A stretch of DNA of 64,000 nucleotides, from assembly GCA_013360215.1 (NCBI GenBank), contig JABWCP010000008.1, positions 1-64,000 on the forward strand, given 5' to 3'. Origin of the DNA: a bacterium (GTDB lineage Bacteria > CLD3 > SB21). Positions 17,119 to 27,652 of the stretch are shown in pieces. The notes under the pieces are model-generated. The model saw nothing but the letters and a program-made list of their open reading frames with translations, was not told where the DNA came from and did no database searches. A program made the position numbers and the translations under genes. Every line of letters begins with the position of its first letter. Position 1 is the first letter of the stretch.

Positions 17119-19497
17119 ATGTTCAAAGTTTACCTGAAAATTATTTTACGAAACTTTCTGAAAGAACGTTCTTTCGTCTGGATCAACCTGATCGGATTAT
17201 CGGTCGGACTACTCTGTTGTTTTACGATCTTACTCTACGCGCGTAAGGAATTGGCTTACGAAAATTTTCACGTTAACAAGGAACACATTTACCGTGTATT
17301 GCCGCGGATCCAAGGCGGCGCCAACGATTATGAACAAATTTGGACACCGGCATGGCTTGCCCCGTCCGCTAAAAATAAAATTCCCGAGATTCGCCTCGCT
17401 TCGCGATACATCCATTTGGGATCGGAACAACTGATCACGCATGAAAACCAACGTATGCTTACGGACGGATTAGCTTTGGCCGATCCGGATTTTTTACACA
17501 TGTTCTCTTTTACGGAACCGTTCACGTCCGGCATGAATCCGCTCAGCGATCCTTCGGCACTGATTGTCTCCCGTTCCGCTGCGTATCGTATGTTTGGAGA
17601 TCAATCTCCGATCGGGAAAACCATAACACTCAATGGTTCCCACGTCTTTACGATCAAAGCCGTATTTACGGATGTACCGGTCGAATCCCATCTACAATTT
17701 GAAATGCTGGGTCATTTTCAGCGCATTCGCGAAATCTGGGGAATGGATACGACACCGGAAGAAAATACCAGTTGGAATTTTGCAACCTACCTGATGACAA
17801 CGCCCCAAGCCGATATCAGCGCGGTACAGTCTAAAGTGCTCAATATTTTCGAAGAACGTGCTCCGCGGAAAAATCAGCGCACGATCCGACTACAGTCTCT
17901 CAACGATATTCATTTCACGCAAGGTATCCGCCGTGATAACGCCGACGGAAATTGGACTTCACTGATCGCGCTTTGCAGCGTCGCCGTATTGGTCGTACTC
18001 ATCGCATGTTTCAATTTTACCAATCTGATGACAGCCAAAGCGATGCGACGCGCCAAAGAAATCGCCGTGCGAAAAATTTCCGGCGCAAGCCGGTGGCTCA
18101 TAGCTCTGCAGTTTATCAGCGAAGCACTTATGCTGTCGGTTTTTGCTACCGTCTTGGCTATCGGGATGCTGGAAGGCTTACTTCCTCTTTTACGTCATTA
18201 TCTCGACATATCTATTCCTTTTACCTATACCGAACACGGTCCCTGGTTAGGCATTATGATCGGCGTCGGAGTATTGACCGGGCTCATCGCCGGTTTTTAC
18301 CCCGCATGGGTTTTATCATCCTTTGAACCCGCGCGCACCATCAAAGGCGTGACCAAACTTCCGGTGGCCAATAAACTCCGCAAAGGATTGGTTTTATCCC
18401 AATTCACCGTTTCGATCATTCTTGCATCGTGCACGGTGATTGTTTGGCAACAAATCAACCACATGAAAGAATTTAACCTCGGCTTTCAAAAAGAACAGAT
18501 TATCGTGACCTCCGCCCCGGGTTCATTGCGTGAAAAACCTGAAGCCGTACGTCAACAGCTCACCAACGACGGATCAATCATATCCGTAACATTTGCCAAC
18601 TCCGTACCCGGCAATGCTTTTTCGCATGGTCCGTATGAAATACTGGGCGGAACGGAAAACGGACGCATTTCTATCAATACCATATATGCGGATGCGGAAT
18701 ATTTGAAGACACTTAACATAGCGTTATCCGAAGGGCGTTACTTTTATCCGGAACATGCGGCAGAGAACACGGATTATTATGTGGTCAACGAAGCTTTTAT
18801 GAAAGCTTACGGAAAATCGGATTTTCAAACGATGCGCTTGCGTTCATTGGACGGAAATCATGATAAACCGGGATCAATCGTCGGCGTTGTCAAAGACTTT
18901 CATTATGCGTCACTTAAAAGCACCATCGCACCATTGGTCCTGCGCTACGCGCCGGCAGAATCCTGGCGCATGATTATTCGTGTCGCACCGCAACAAACAA
19001 AACAGGCTATCACAAAACTTTCGTCCGTGTGGCAAACTATGGCGCCGGAAATTCCGATGACGTACCGCTTTCTTGACGAAGTGTTTGACAAACAATACAA
19101 ACAGGAAGATCGCCTGCATCACCTGATGATTGGCTTTTCGGCACTGGCCATTCTTATTGCAGGGCTTGGCCTCTATAGCATGGTGGCGTATTACAATGAG
19201 CAGCGTACCAAAGAAATCGGAATTCGCAAAGTTTTGGGCGCCACGATCACGGATGTATTGTATCTGATGTCGCGCGATTATGTCGGAATGGTCGTACTGG
19301 CAAACATCATTTCATTCCCTCTGATTTATTTTATGATGAATCGCTGGCTGGACGATTTTGCGTATCGCGTTGCCGTTCGATGGGAAATCATGGCTATTAC
19401 AGGAATATTGACATTGGGACTGACACTCATCATGGTGGGAATACAATCATGGCGCACGGCTTCCGCCAATCCGATCCATGCACTCAAATACGAATAA
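17119..19497 (+). CDS. ABC permease 6
   Basis: Two starts are possible: ATG at 17107 (no Shine-Dalgarno) and ATG at 17119 (MFKVYLKIILRNF, with GGGATG just upstream). The second matches the paralogues and is used (792 residues). Post-TM1 motif YENFHVNKEHIYRV. The first coupling motif is the divergent AKEIAVRKISGAS, the second is normal (TKEIGIRKVLGAT). VGVVKDFHYASLKS marks the second periplasmic domain and the end is NPIHALKYE. It is followed directly by the SUMF1-like lipoprotein gene. Confidence 0.9.
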   Translation: MFKVYLKIILRNFLKERSFVWINLIGLSVGLLCCFTILLYARKELAYENFHVNKEHIYRVLPRIQGGANDYEQIWTPAWLAPSAKNKIPEIRLASRYIHLGSEQLITHENQRMLTDGLALADPDFLHMFSFTEPFTSGMNPLSDPSALIVSRSAAYRMFGDQSPIGKTITLNGSHVFTIKAVFTDVPVESHLQFEMLGHFQRIREIWGMDTTPEENTSWNFATYLMTTPQADISAVQSKVLNIFEERAPRKNQRTIRLQSLNDIHFTQGIRRDNADGNWTSLIALCSVAVLVVLIACFNFTNLMTAKAMRRAKEIAVRKISGASRWLIALQFISEALMLSVFATVLAIGMLEGLLPLLRHYLDISIPFTYTEHGPWLGIMIGVGVLTGLIAGFYPAWVLSSFEPARTIKGVTKLPVANKLRKGLVLSQFTVSIILASCTVIVWQQINHMKEFNLGFQKEQIIVTSAPGSLREKPEAVRQQLTNDGSIISVTFANSVPGNAFSHGPYEILGGTENGRISINTIYADAEYLKTLNIALSEGRYFYPEHAAENTDYYVVNEAFMKAYGKSDFQTMRLRSLDGNHDKPGSIVGVVKDFHYASLKSTIAPLVLRYAPAESWRMIIRVAPQQTKQAITKLSSVWQTMAPEIPMTYRFLDEVFDKQYKQEDRLHHLMIGFSALAILIAGLGLYSMVAYYNEQRTKEIGIRKVLGATITDVLYLMSRDYVGMVVLANIISFPLIYFMMNRWLDDFAYRVAVRWEIMAITGILTLGLTLIMVGIQSWRTASANPIHALKYE

Positions 19498-19501
19498 AAG
19501 T

Positions 19502-20371
19502 ATGTTAATCACAAAAGACTCAATCATCATAGCTGATTTGAGAACACTTATTATTCTAATGATATCTTTGTATTTAACAGCTTGCTCTGCCATGCATCGT
19601 AAAAATCCTTCCGGATATATTGCCGAAACTTCTTTTTCTGTATGGTGGCAGGATTCGACTACCGGTATGAAATTTCGCCGTATCGAAGCGGGAAAATATA
19701 TGGCCGGTTTAGCTGAAAACGATACGGTCGCCCCCTTGCACGAGATACATATTACAAAACCGTTTTGGATGAGCGCGTATGAAGTAACACAACGCCAATG
19801 GTATATGATCATGCATGAGAATCCCAGTCAGTATTCTCATGATTGTTCAGATTGCCCTGTTGAAAACGTCAGCTGGTTTGATGTGAAAAGATTCATTGAA
19901 CATCTGAACAGCAAAACCGGTCGTCGTTACCGATTGCCCAGTGAGGCCGAATGGGAATATGCATGCCGTGCAGGTACGTCAACACCCTTCGCCACGGGAC
20001 ATACATTGAGTACGGATCAGGCCAATTACGATGGTAACTGGCCTTACGGCAAGTCCTCAAAAGGTATTTTCCGATCTCGCCCTTTGCCGGTAGGAAGTTT
20101 TGCTCCCAACACATGGGGCCTCTATGACATGCATGGTAACGTTTTAGAGTGGTGCGAAGATGACTATTGCCGATATAATCAGGAAACGGAGTATGATCCT
20201 GTACGGCGATGTGCCGGCGATCGAAAAATCATTCGCGGCGGAAGTTGGCACTTCGGAGGTGATCTGGCGCGTAGCGGCCGTCGCTATACTCATGAACCGC
20301 ATGATCGTGGACCAAGCTTAGGCTTTCGTCTTGTAATGGAAGATGTAAATACAAAAGAAAATAACCGTTAA
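19502..20371 (+). CDS. SUMF1/FGE-fold lipoprotein lacking the catalytic cysteines
   Basis: I use the ATG at 19502 because it gives a clean lipoprotein signal (LIILMISLYLTAC, lipobox LTAC); the longer frame from 19478 would overlap permease 6. The mature part (289 residues in all) is an FGE-sulfatase domain: EVTQRQWYMIMHENPSQY, CPVENVSWFDVKRFI, RLPSEAEWEYACRAGT, GLYDMHGNVLEWCED and IRGGSWHF, ending GFRLV. In true formylglycine-generating enzymes two cysteines follow RGGS; here that stretch (GGDLARSGRRYTHEP) has none, so sulfatase activation is unlikely. A surface-anchored binding or structural role is more plausible. It splits the permease array after the sixth copy. Confidence 0.85.
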   Translation: MLITKDSIIIADLRTLIILMISLYLTACSAMHRKNPSGYIAETSFSVWWQDSTTGMKFRRIEAGKYMAGLAENDTVAPLHEIHITKPFWMSAYEVTQRQWYMIMHENPSQYSHDCSDCPVENVSWFDVKRFIEHLNSKTGRRYRLPSEAEWEYACRAGTSTPFATGHTLSTDQANYDGNWPYGKSSKGIFRSRPLPVGSFAPNTWGLYDMHGNVLEWCEDDYCRYNQETEYDPVRRCAGDRKIIRGGSWHFGGDLARSGRRYTHEPHDRGPSLGFRLVMEDVNTKENNR

Positions 20372-20394
20372 TGCTTAAATAAACAGGGACCACC

Positions 20395-22749
20395 ATGCTC
20401 AAAAGTTATCTCACTATGGCCTTGCGTACGTTATCCAAAAGCAAAGCTTATTCTTTCATCAATATTGCCGGCCTTGCCATCGGACTTACGTGTACGACGC
20501 TGATACTCCTGTGGGTGCAAGACGAATTGTCTTATAACCGTTTTCATGAAAAACTACCGCGCCTCTACCGCGTGATGGAAAGTCAGCACTATGCCAATGG
20601 TGAGGTTTTTACGACATCGGCTACGCCGGCTCCGCTGCTCTACCATCTTAAGGAGCGTTTTCCTGAATTCGAAGGCATCTCCCGAATGAATTTTTGGAAT
20701 AATATTCTTATCGAATACGGCGAAAAACGCATGTATGAAAACGACGGCCTCGGTGTGGACCCCGATTTTCTTACCATGTTTTCTTTTCCATTAATCAAAG
20801 GCGATCCGTTAACAGCACTCCATCAACCCGACGCCGTAGTACTCAGCGAAACCCTGGCCAAAAAATATTTCGGGAACGAAGATCCTATAGGTAAAACCAT
20901 CAAAATGGGTGGCCGCGACTTATTTAAAGTCACGGCTATAGCTGCCGATCCTCCGTTGCAATCGAGCATTAAATTTAATCTTTTGTGGTCCTTGTCGTAT
21001 CTGAAAGAAACACAGCCGGATAAAAGTAATTGGGATAATAACTGGCTGAGAATGTTTGCCGTTTTACAGCCGAATCAAAAAGGAACGGATGTAAGTGAAA
21101 AAATAAAAAATGTGATTATTGATCGTAATCCTAACATGGCGGTACGAATTGAATTATTCTTACAACCGCTAAGCGACATGTACCTGTACTCGGACTTCAA
21201 TAAAATACCGCCGCGCATCAACTACGTTTACATCTTATCAGGTATCGCATTTTTAATACTTTTGATCGCATGTATTAATTTTACCAATCTCGCTACGGCT
21301 CGCTCGATCAAACGCGCCAAAGAAGTCGGATTACGCAAAGTCGTAGGGGCCGATCGTTTTCAGCTCATTCGCCAATTCCTTATCGAATCCGTAACGATCA
21401 CGTTAGTCGCCATGTTATTATCGCTCATTCTGATCGAGCTGCTGGTTCCTTTTTTTAACGATCTCTCCGGAAAACAATTATCCTTACGTTGGGACGACAT
21501 ACAAACGTTTAGTTTGATGTGTGCGATGGTTCTTTTCACGGGATTGGTCTCAGGATTGTATCCGGCTATGGTACTCAGCCGTTACCAACCTGCTCTCGTA
21601 CTCAAAGGTTCATTCAGCAAGAGTATACAAGGCATGCGCCTTCGAAAAATTCTCGTATCGCTTCAGTTTACATTATCCATCGCGCTCGTCATCTGCACCA
21701 TCATCGCATACCAGCAGCTTCAGTATATGACGAATAAAAACCTCGGCTACGACAAGGAACATCTGGTTTACATTCGATTACTGGATGATACGGCCAAACA
21801 ATACCCCGTACTCAAAGAAAAGCTTCAACAGAAACCGGGTATCGTATCGGTTTCTGCCGCCGATCAGACGATGACCGGGTTTGGGAGTAACACATGGGGA
21901 TTAAAATGGCGCGGCCAACAAGAAGGCCAACGCATACTGACTACGTTTCTGCGTGTGGACTATGATTTTTTTGAAACGCACGGCATTCAGGTTTCTCAAG
22001 GGCGATTTTTCTCGAAAAATTTTGCCGCCGACAGCGGCGCCTTTATTGTCAACGAAGCGGCTATCCGGCAAATGAAGTTGGAGAATCCGCTTCAGGAAAC
22101 GATTACGCTATGGAACATACAAGGCCCTATCGTCGGTGTTGTCAAAGATTTTCACTTTCAATCCGTGCACCAGGAAATCACGCCTTTGATTTTTATACTC
22201 AATCCGGAACGCGTGAATGTTATGACCGTTCGCTTCGGACCATCGGAAACTACTAAAACTTTGGCTTCCATTGAAGAAACGTGGCAACAAGTACTCCCCC
22301 AATATCCTTTTGTATATCAATTTGTAGACGAAGAACTTGAGAAGCTATACAAAGCCGAGCAACGCCTGACCGGAATATATACGTCCTTTACGGTACTGGC
22401 GATTATCATATCCTGCCTCGGACTTTTCGGATTGGCCTCTTTTACGACGGAACAACGCACCAAAGAAATCGGCATTCGTAAAGTGCTTGGCGCCTCGATT
22501 CCGAAAATCATCATCATGCTTTCGACGGAATTTCTAAAGCTCGTTCTATTGTCCAATATTATCGCCTGGCCCGTTGCGTATTTCCTTATGAGTCGCTGGC
22601 TTCAGGATTTTGCGTTTCGCGTGGACATCGGCATTATGACATTTATTCTGGCCGGCACGACGGCGCTTTGTATTGCATTGATTACCGTCAGTTATCAAGC
22701 GATCAAAGCTTCATCCGCCAATCCCGTAGATGCGCTGAAGTATGAATAA
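20395..22749 (+). CDS. ABC permease 7
   Basis: 784 residues, the shortest of the twelve. MLKSYLTMALRTL start with AGGGA upstream, post-TM1 motif YNRFHEKLPRLYRV, coupling motifs AKEVGLRKVVGAD and TKEIGIRKVLGAS, periplasmic motif VGVVKDFHFQSVHQ, end NPVDALKYE. Its first half is closest to permease 8, which shares the AKEVGLRKVVGA form of the motif. It restarts the array 23 bp after the SUMF1-like gene, so that gene does not appear to end the transcription unit. Confidence 0.9.
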   Translation: MLKSYLTMALRTLSKSKAYSFINIAGLAIGLTCTTLILLWVQDELSYNRFHEKLPRLYRVMESQHYANGEVFTTSATPAPLLYHLKERFPEFEGISRMNFWNNILIEYGEKRMYENDGLGVDPDFLTMFSFPLIKGDPLTALHQPDAVVLSETLAKKYFGNEDPIGKTIKMGGRDLFKVTAIAADPPLQSSIKFNLLWSLSYLKETQPDKSNWDNNWLRMFAVLQPNQKGTDVSEKIKNVIIDRNPNMAVRIELFLQPLSDMYLYSDFNKIPPRINYVYILSGIAFLILLIACINFTNLATARSIKRAKEVGLRKVVGADRFQLIRQFLIESVTITLVAMLLSLILIELLVPFFNDLSGKQLSLRWDDIQTFSLMCAMVLFTGLVSGLYPAMVLSRYQPALVLKGSFSKSIQGMRLRKILVSLQFTLSIALVICTIIAYQQLQYMTNKNLGYDKEHLVYIRLLDDTAKQYPVLKEKLQQKPGIVSVSAADQTMTGFGSNTWGLKWRGQQEGQRILTTFLRVDYDFFETHGIQVSQGRFFSKNFAADSGAFIVNEAAIRQMKLENPLQETITLWNIQGPIVGVVKDFHFQSVHQEITPLIFILNPERVNVMTVRFGPSETTKTLASIEETWQQVLPQYPFVYQFVDEELEKLYKAEQRLTGIYTSFTVLAIIISCLGLFGLASFTTEQRTKEIGIRKVLGASIPKIIIMLSTEFLKLVLLSNIIAWPVAYFLMSRWLQDFAFRVDIGIMTFILAGTTALCIALITVSYQAIKASSANPVDALKYE

Positions 22750-22779
22750 TCTCCAATTTTTTAACACTAAAGGTGATGT

Positions 22780-25164
22780 ATGATATCCAATCATCTCAAA
22801 ATCGCATTTCGCAGCATCCTAAAAAATCGTTTTTTTTCTTTCATCAATGTTTTTGGGCTGTCACTGGGAATGATGTGCGTTATCCTGATCGCTGTTTATA
22901 TCGTTCATGAAACCGGATACGATCGATTTCATCGCAATGGTGATCGGATATATCGGGTATTACGGGTGAATCAAGATGCGCACGGGTTAAATCACGTTGC
23001 GGTGACTTCAGCTCCTTACGCGGACGCCATGGCCAATGACTTACCGGATGATCTGGAGTCCATTACGCGTGTGGCGCCCAACGACGGATTGATCTCGTAC
23101 AACGGCACGTCTTTTAGTGAAAAAAAACTTTATTATGTGGATGCTAATTTTTTTCAGTTTTTTTCCTATACACTTACCAAAGGCGATCCGGCTTCCGTTC
23201 TCAGCAATCCCAACGATGTCGTGCTGACCGAGGCAACCGCCAGAAAATATTTCGGCGAAGAAAATCCTATCGGCAAAATCATTCGATTAGACAATGAGAT
23301 TGATCTCAAAGTCACCGGTATCGCTAAATCAGCGCCCAATAATTCGCATCTGAATTTTGACGTGGTCGCCAATCTGACATTATTCAAAGACCGTAAGTGG
23401 TATTCCAACTGGTGGAATAATTTTCTGTTTACCTACATCACGTTGAAACCGGGCATAATCGCCGCTCTAACGGAGCAAAAACTCCCCGCGTTCATGGATA
23501 AATATTTTGGAGAAGATTTTAAAAAACAGGGGCGGCGCATGGATTTGTCCTTGCAGCCGTTGCAGTCGATTTATCTGGATCACCATACGCAATTTGACTT
23601 GATACCTCACGGCAACGATCAATCGTTGTTTGTTTTTTTATGTGTAAGCTTGATGGTGCTACTGATTGCCGCGCTTAATTTTATGAACCTATCGACTGCA
23701 AAATCCGCTATGCGCGCCAAAGAGGTAGGGCTCCGCAAAGTAGTCGGCGCGCATCGCCGCACTCTGATGGTCCAATTTTTGGCCGAATCATCCATCGTTG
23801 CGTTCATTGCATTGACATTAGCGCTGACGGGCACGGAGCTTGTTCTGCCCTATATGAATGCTTTTCTTGAGAAAGAGTTGTCTTGGACATCCGATCCGTT
23901 ACTCTTTTTGCCTTACTTCATTTTGGGTACACTCATGATGGGCGGATTGGCCGGCCTGTATCCCGCTTTGGTTCTTTCATCCTTTAAGCCGGTCGATGCA
24001 CTCAAGTATAAACTCCACTCCGGTACACAACGCAGTCGCCTGTGGAAAGCCGTTGTTATCGCACAGTTTGGAATCGCCACATTCCTCATCATCGCTGTCA
24101 TCACGATGTTTGCACAGTTTGATTTTATCCAATCTAAAAATTTGGGATTTGATAAAGACGAAATCCTGCTTGTACCGCTTGACAACAGCGACATTCGTAA
24201 AAATATAGAATCGTTTAAAGATCGTCTTGCTGCCAATCCGAGCATTATTCAGGCTTCGTCCATGTCCGGTGAGCCCGGCGGCTTTCATGACAAATTTGGC
24301 TTTGAAATCGAAGGGAAAACATCAAACGAAAGTTTTATGATGCGCACGGTTTTTGCGGATTTTAATTACACCAAAACTTTCGGCTTAAAAATTGTCGCCG
24401 GCAGGAATTTTTCTAAAGAATTCGGAACCGACAAAGACGGTATTCTTTTAAATGAGACGGCCGCGCGTGCATTGGGTTGGTCGCCGGATGAAGCACTCGG
24501 AAAAAAAATGAAAATAACGTTGCTCCGCGACAGTGATACGAAAACCGTGATCGGCGTGGTGAAGGATTATCATTTTGAATCTTTGAAAGATGAAATACAA
24601 CCGTTGGCTATTTCCATCCACGCGGATAACCGAATTTGCGCCGTCAAAATCAAATCGGATGACGTGCAAGAGAGCATTATGCATATTGAAAAAACGTGGA
24701 TGCAACTTGCCGCGGCGTATCCTTTTGAATACAAATTTTTAGACCAGCGTTTGGACCGCTTGTATCGCAACGAACAAAAACAAAGTCGCCTCATTATCGT
24801 TTTTTCTGTTTTTGCTATTGTGATTGCTTGCCTTGGCCTTTTGGGTCTCGCGATTTTTGACGCTGAGAAACGAACAAAAGAAATCGGAGTGCGCAAAGTT
24901 TTAGGTGCAGGCACGATGCAGATCACAGGCACATTGGTACGTAAATTTCTCACACTGGTAATGACAGCCAACATTATCGCCGTACCATTGGCTTATTTAG
25001 CCATGAAAACCTGGCTGGAGAATTTTGCCTATCGCACGGATCAGAATGCGTTCACGTATTTGATGGCGGCCCTGATCGCCGTATGTATTGCGATGCTTAC
25101 GATAGGATTGCAGGCTATAAAAACGGCACGCGGTAATCCCGTAAACGCATTGAAACATGAATAA
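22780..25164 (+). CDS. ABC permease 8
   Basis: 794 residues. Starts MISNHLKIAFRSIL; YDRFHRNGDRIYRV follows TM1. Coupling motifs AKEVGLRKVVGAH and TKEIGVRKVLGAG; periplasmic motif IGVVKDYHFESLKD. The last residues are NPVNALKHE, the second of two deviations (with permease 4) from the KYE ending. AAGGTGAT lies just upstream of the start codon. Confidence 0.9.
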   Translation: MISNHLKIAFRSILKNRFFSFINVFGLSLGMMCVILIAVYIVHETGYDRFHRNGDRIYRVLRVNQDAHGLNHVAVTSAPYADAMANDLPDDLESITRVAPNDGLISYNGTSFSEKKLYYVDANFFQFFSYTLTKGDPASVLSNPNDVVLTEATARKYFGEENPIGKIIRLDNEIDLKVTGIAKSAPNNSHLNFDVVANLTLFKDRKWYSNWWNNFLFTYITLKPGIIAALTEQKLPAFMDKYFGEDFKKQGRRMDLSLQPLQSIYLDHHTQFDLIPHGNDQSLFVFLCVSLMVLLIAALNFMNLSTAKSAMRAKEVGLRKVVGAHRRTLMVQFLAESSIVAFIALTLALTGTELVLPYMNAFLEKELSWTSDPLLFLPYFILGTLMMGGLAGLYPALVLSSFKPVDALKYKLHSGTQRSRLWKAVVIAQFGIATFLIIAVITMFAQFDFIQSKNLGFDKDEILLVPLDNSDIRKNIESFKDRLAANPSIIQASSMSGEPGGFHDKFGFEIEGKTSNESFMMRTVFADFNYTKTFGLKIVAGRNFSKEFGTDKDGILLNETAARALGWSPDEALGKKMKITLLRDSDTKTVIGVVKDYHFESLKDEIQPLAISIHADNRICAVKIKSDDVQESIMHIEKTWMQLAAAYPFEYKFLDQRLDRLYRNEQKQSRLIIVFSVFAIVIACLGLLGLAIFDAEKRTKEIGVRKVLGAGTMQITGTLVRKFLTLVMTANIIAVPLAYLAMKTWLENFAYRTDQNAFTYLMAALIAVCIAMLTIGLQAIKTARGNPVNALKHE

Positions 25165-25191
25165 TCACCGCTCATAACCGAAAGTGTTTTT

Positions 25192-27594
25192 ATGATCCTT
25201 TATTATGTAACGGTAGCTCTGAGGCATCTCAAAAAAAGCATCTGGTTTTCATCCATCAATCTGATCGGATTAACGGTCGGTTTAGCTGCATGCATCATGT
25301 TATGTTTGTATTTAGCGCACGAGTTATCGTTTGATCGTTTTCACGAAAAAGCTGAACGGATGTACCGTATCGTGGAGCACCAATCATCGGGCGATACGAT
25401 GGAACGCCTAGCCGCGCATACCGCCGGACCTCTTGCTGACCATCTTAAATCGAAATCGGATATCGAATCGGCAACGCAAGTGCGCCGTTTAGGCCGCTAT
25501 ACCATCACGGTCGGAGATAACCGGTTTTATGAAGGCGATTATCTATTCGCCGATCCCACATTTTTTGAAGTTTTTGATTTTCCGATGCGCAGCGGCAATC
25601 CTTCACTTTCATTAAGCGAACCCCTGTCCGTCGTATTAACTCCGGAATCGGCACTACGATATTTCGGTCATACGGATGTTGTCGGCCGATTTCTATCCGT
25701 CGAAAGTTTTGGACTCGTCAAAGTTACAGGTTTATTGCAAACACTGCCCGGCAATTCACATCTTCAATTCAGTATGTTGTTTTCAATTTCTTCCATTCAG
25801 GATCAGCGTTTCAAAAAATTCAAAGAAAGCTGGGAGTCCGGTGGATTTATTACGTACGCTGTTGCACGCGAAGGTGTGAACATAAATACTTTAGAAAAGG
25901 ATGTCCTGAATATCATAAACGAAAAAATCGGCCATACCAATAAACGTCGCACGATACAGTTACAACCGCTGACGGATATCCATCTTTATTCGAGTGCTAT
26001 CGAATCTGACCGCAATTTTCAAAAAAGCGATCCTCAATATTTGTACCTTTTTTCGGCCATTGCGCTGTTTATTCTCATTATCGCCACGATCAACTATATC
26101 AATCTTTCCACGGCGCGTTCTCTGCATCGGGCGCGCGAGGTCGGCGTGCGAAAATCCGTCGGCGCCCGTCTTCCGCAGTTGATCGGCCAGTTTGTAAGCG
26201 AATCGGTTTTGCTGGTGTTTATTGCGATGATCTTTGCATGCGGTTTGGTTGAACTTTTTGTCACGCATTTTAGTGCATTGATCGGGAAACCGATATCGTT
26301 TTCTGTTTTCAACAATCCTTTTCTTATCGCATTGATAATCCTTTTCACACTCACGGTCGGGCTCCTTTCAGGCGCCTATCCGGCATTTCACCTTTCGAGA
26401 CTCAATGTGATTCATATTTTCAAAGGGTATTCGCGTTCATCTAAACATGAACGTGGTATCCGCGCGGGTCTTGTCGTCGGTCAATTTACATTATCCATCG
26501 TGATGATCGTTACCACCATCGCCGCCTATAGGCAGTTAACTTATATTCGTGAAAAAAATCTCGGCTTTGAAAGTGAACATTTGGTAGTTATCGATATCAA
26601 TTCGGGTGAAGTGCGCAAGCATCTAGTCGGTATGAAATCCCAGTTCGCCTCACACTCGTCGGTAAAATCCGTCAGTGTGACTTCACGCGTACCTGGCGAA
26701 TGGAAAGATATTCCCGAAGTGGAAGCTTATTCACCGGGCGTAACCCAATCCGTAAAAACTGCGTTTATTGCCTCCGATATGGATTTTCTTCATACGTTCG
26801 GTGTACAACTTATTCGGGGACGCAATTTTTCCGATGCGATGGGTACCGATTCGTTCAGCGTAATAATCAATGAAACGGCGGCCAAAGCTTGGGGATGGGA
26901 TGAACCTATCGGCCAACGTATTCGCGTGCCGGACCGTCAGTTCGAAGCAACGATTGTCGGCGTTGTCGGTGATTTCCATTTTCGCTCTCTTCATGATAAA
27001 ATCCAACCTTTGATCATAGGTTTTTTATCGCCACTCGGTGAACATCCGATAGATCGAAGCGATTATTTTTCGGTTCGTTTCACGGCAGACAACATGAATG
27101 ACTTGATGCTTCACCTTCGTCAGGTGGGTGAAAAGTATGACCCGGAACATCCTTTTGAATATAATTTTTTGAATGAGAAACTTGCTTCCTTTTATCAGGA
27201 AGATGAACGTATCGGCAACATTTTTATTGTAAGTGCGGCGTTTACAATATTTATCTCCTGTCTTGGGCTTTTTAGTTTATCATCATTTTCGGCTGAACAA
27301 CGACGCAAAGAAATAGGCATCCGAAAAGTTATGGGGGCTCATACCCATCGCCTCGTTTTCTTCCTGGCAAAAGATTTTCTTAAATTGGTTGTGTTTGCAA
27401 TTCTTGTGGCCGTACCGATAGCCTACGCCGTCCTTGTTTATTGGTTGAGTAATTTCGCATACCGCATCGGCATCGAACCGGATTTATTCATATCCGGAGG
27501 GTTGATAGCGCTCGGCATTGCATGGGTAACGGTCGCCTATCAGGCGTATCGTGCCGCATCCGCCAATCCCGTGGATGCACTGAAGTATGAGTAA
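25192..27594 (+). CDS. ABC permease 9
   Basis: 800 residues. Begins MILYYVTVALRHLKKS, post-TM1 motif FDRFHEKAERMYRI. The first coupling motif is AREVGVRKSVGAR, the second RKEIGIRKVMGAH; the periplasmic motif VGVVGDFHFRSLHD has G where the others mostly have K or E. The end is NPVDALKYE. No clear Shine-Dalgarno sequence is seen before the start; the spacer is 27 bp. Confidence 0.9.
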   Translation: MILYYVTVALRHLKKSIWFSSINLIGLTVGLAACIMLCLYLAHELSFDRFHEKAERMYRIVEHQSSGDTMERLAAHTAGPLADHLKSKSDIESATQVRRLGRYTITVGDNRFYEGDYLFADPTFFEVFDFPMRSGNPSLSLSEPLSVVLTPESALRYFGHTDVVGRFLSVESFGLVKVTGLLQTLPGNSHLQFSMLFSISSIQDQRFKKFKESWESGGFITYAVAREGVNINTLEKDVLNIINEKIGHTNKRRTIQLQPLTDIHLYSSAIESDRNFQKSDPQYLYLFSAIALFILIIATINYINLSTARSLHRAREVGVRKSVGARLPQLIGQFVSESVLLVFIAMIFACGLVELFVTHFSALIGKPISFSVFNNPFLIALIILFTLTVGLLSGAYPAFHLSRLNVIHIFKGYSRSSKHERGIRAGLVVGQFTLSIVMIVTTIAAYRQLTYIREKNLGFESEHLVVIDINSGEVRKHLVGMKSQFASHSSVKSVSVTSRVPGEWKDIPEVEAYSPGVTQSVKTAFIASDMDFLHTFGVQLIRGRNFSDAMGTDSFSVIINETAAKAWGWDEPIGQRIRVPDRQFEATIVGVVGDFHFRSLHDKIQPLIIGFLSPLGEHPIDRSDYFSVRFTADNMNDLMLHLRQVGEKYDPEHPFEYNFLNEKLASFYQEDERIGNIFIVSAAFTIFISCLGLFSLSSFSAEQRRKEIGIRKVMGAHTHRLVFFLAKDFLKLVVFAILVAVPIAYAVLVYWLSNFAYRIGIEPDLFISGGLIALGIAWVTVAYQAYRAASANPVDALKYE

Positions 27595-27652
27595 AAAGTT
27601 TTGAATAAATACGTTAACCGCTGCGTCCGAAAAAAAAATCGAAAGGCCGCCA

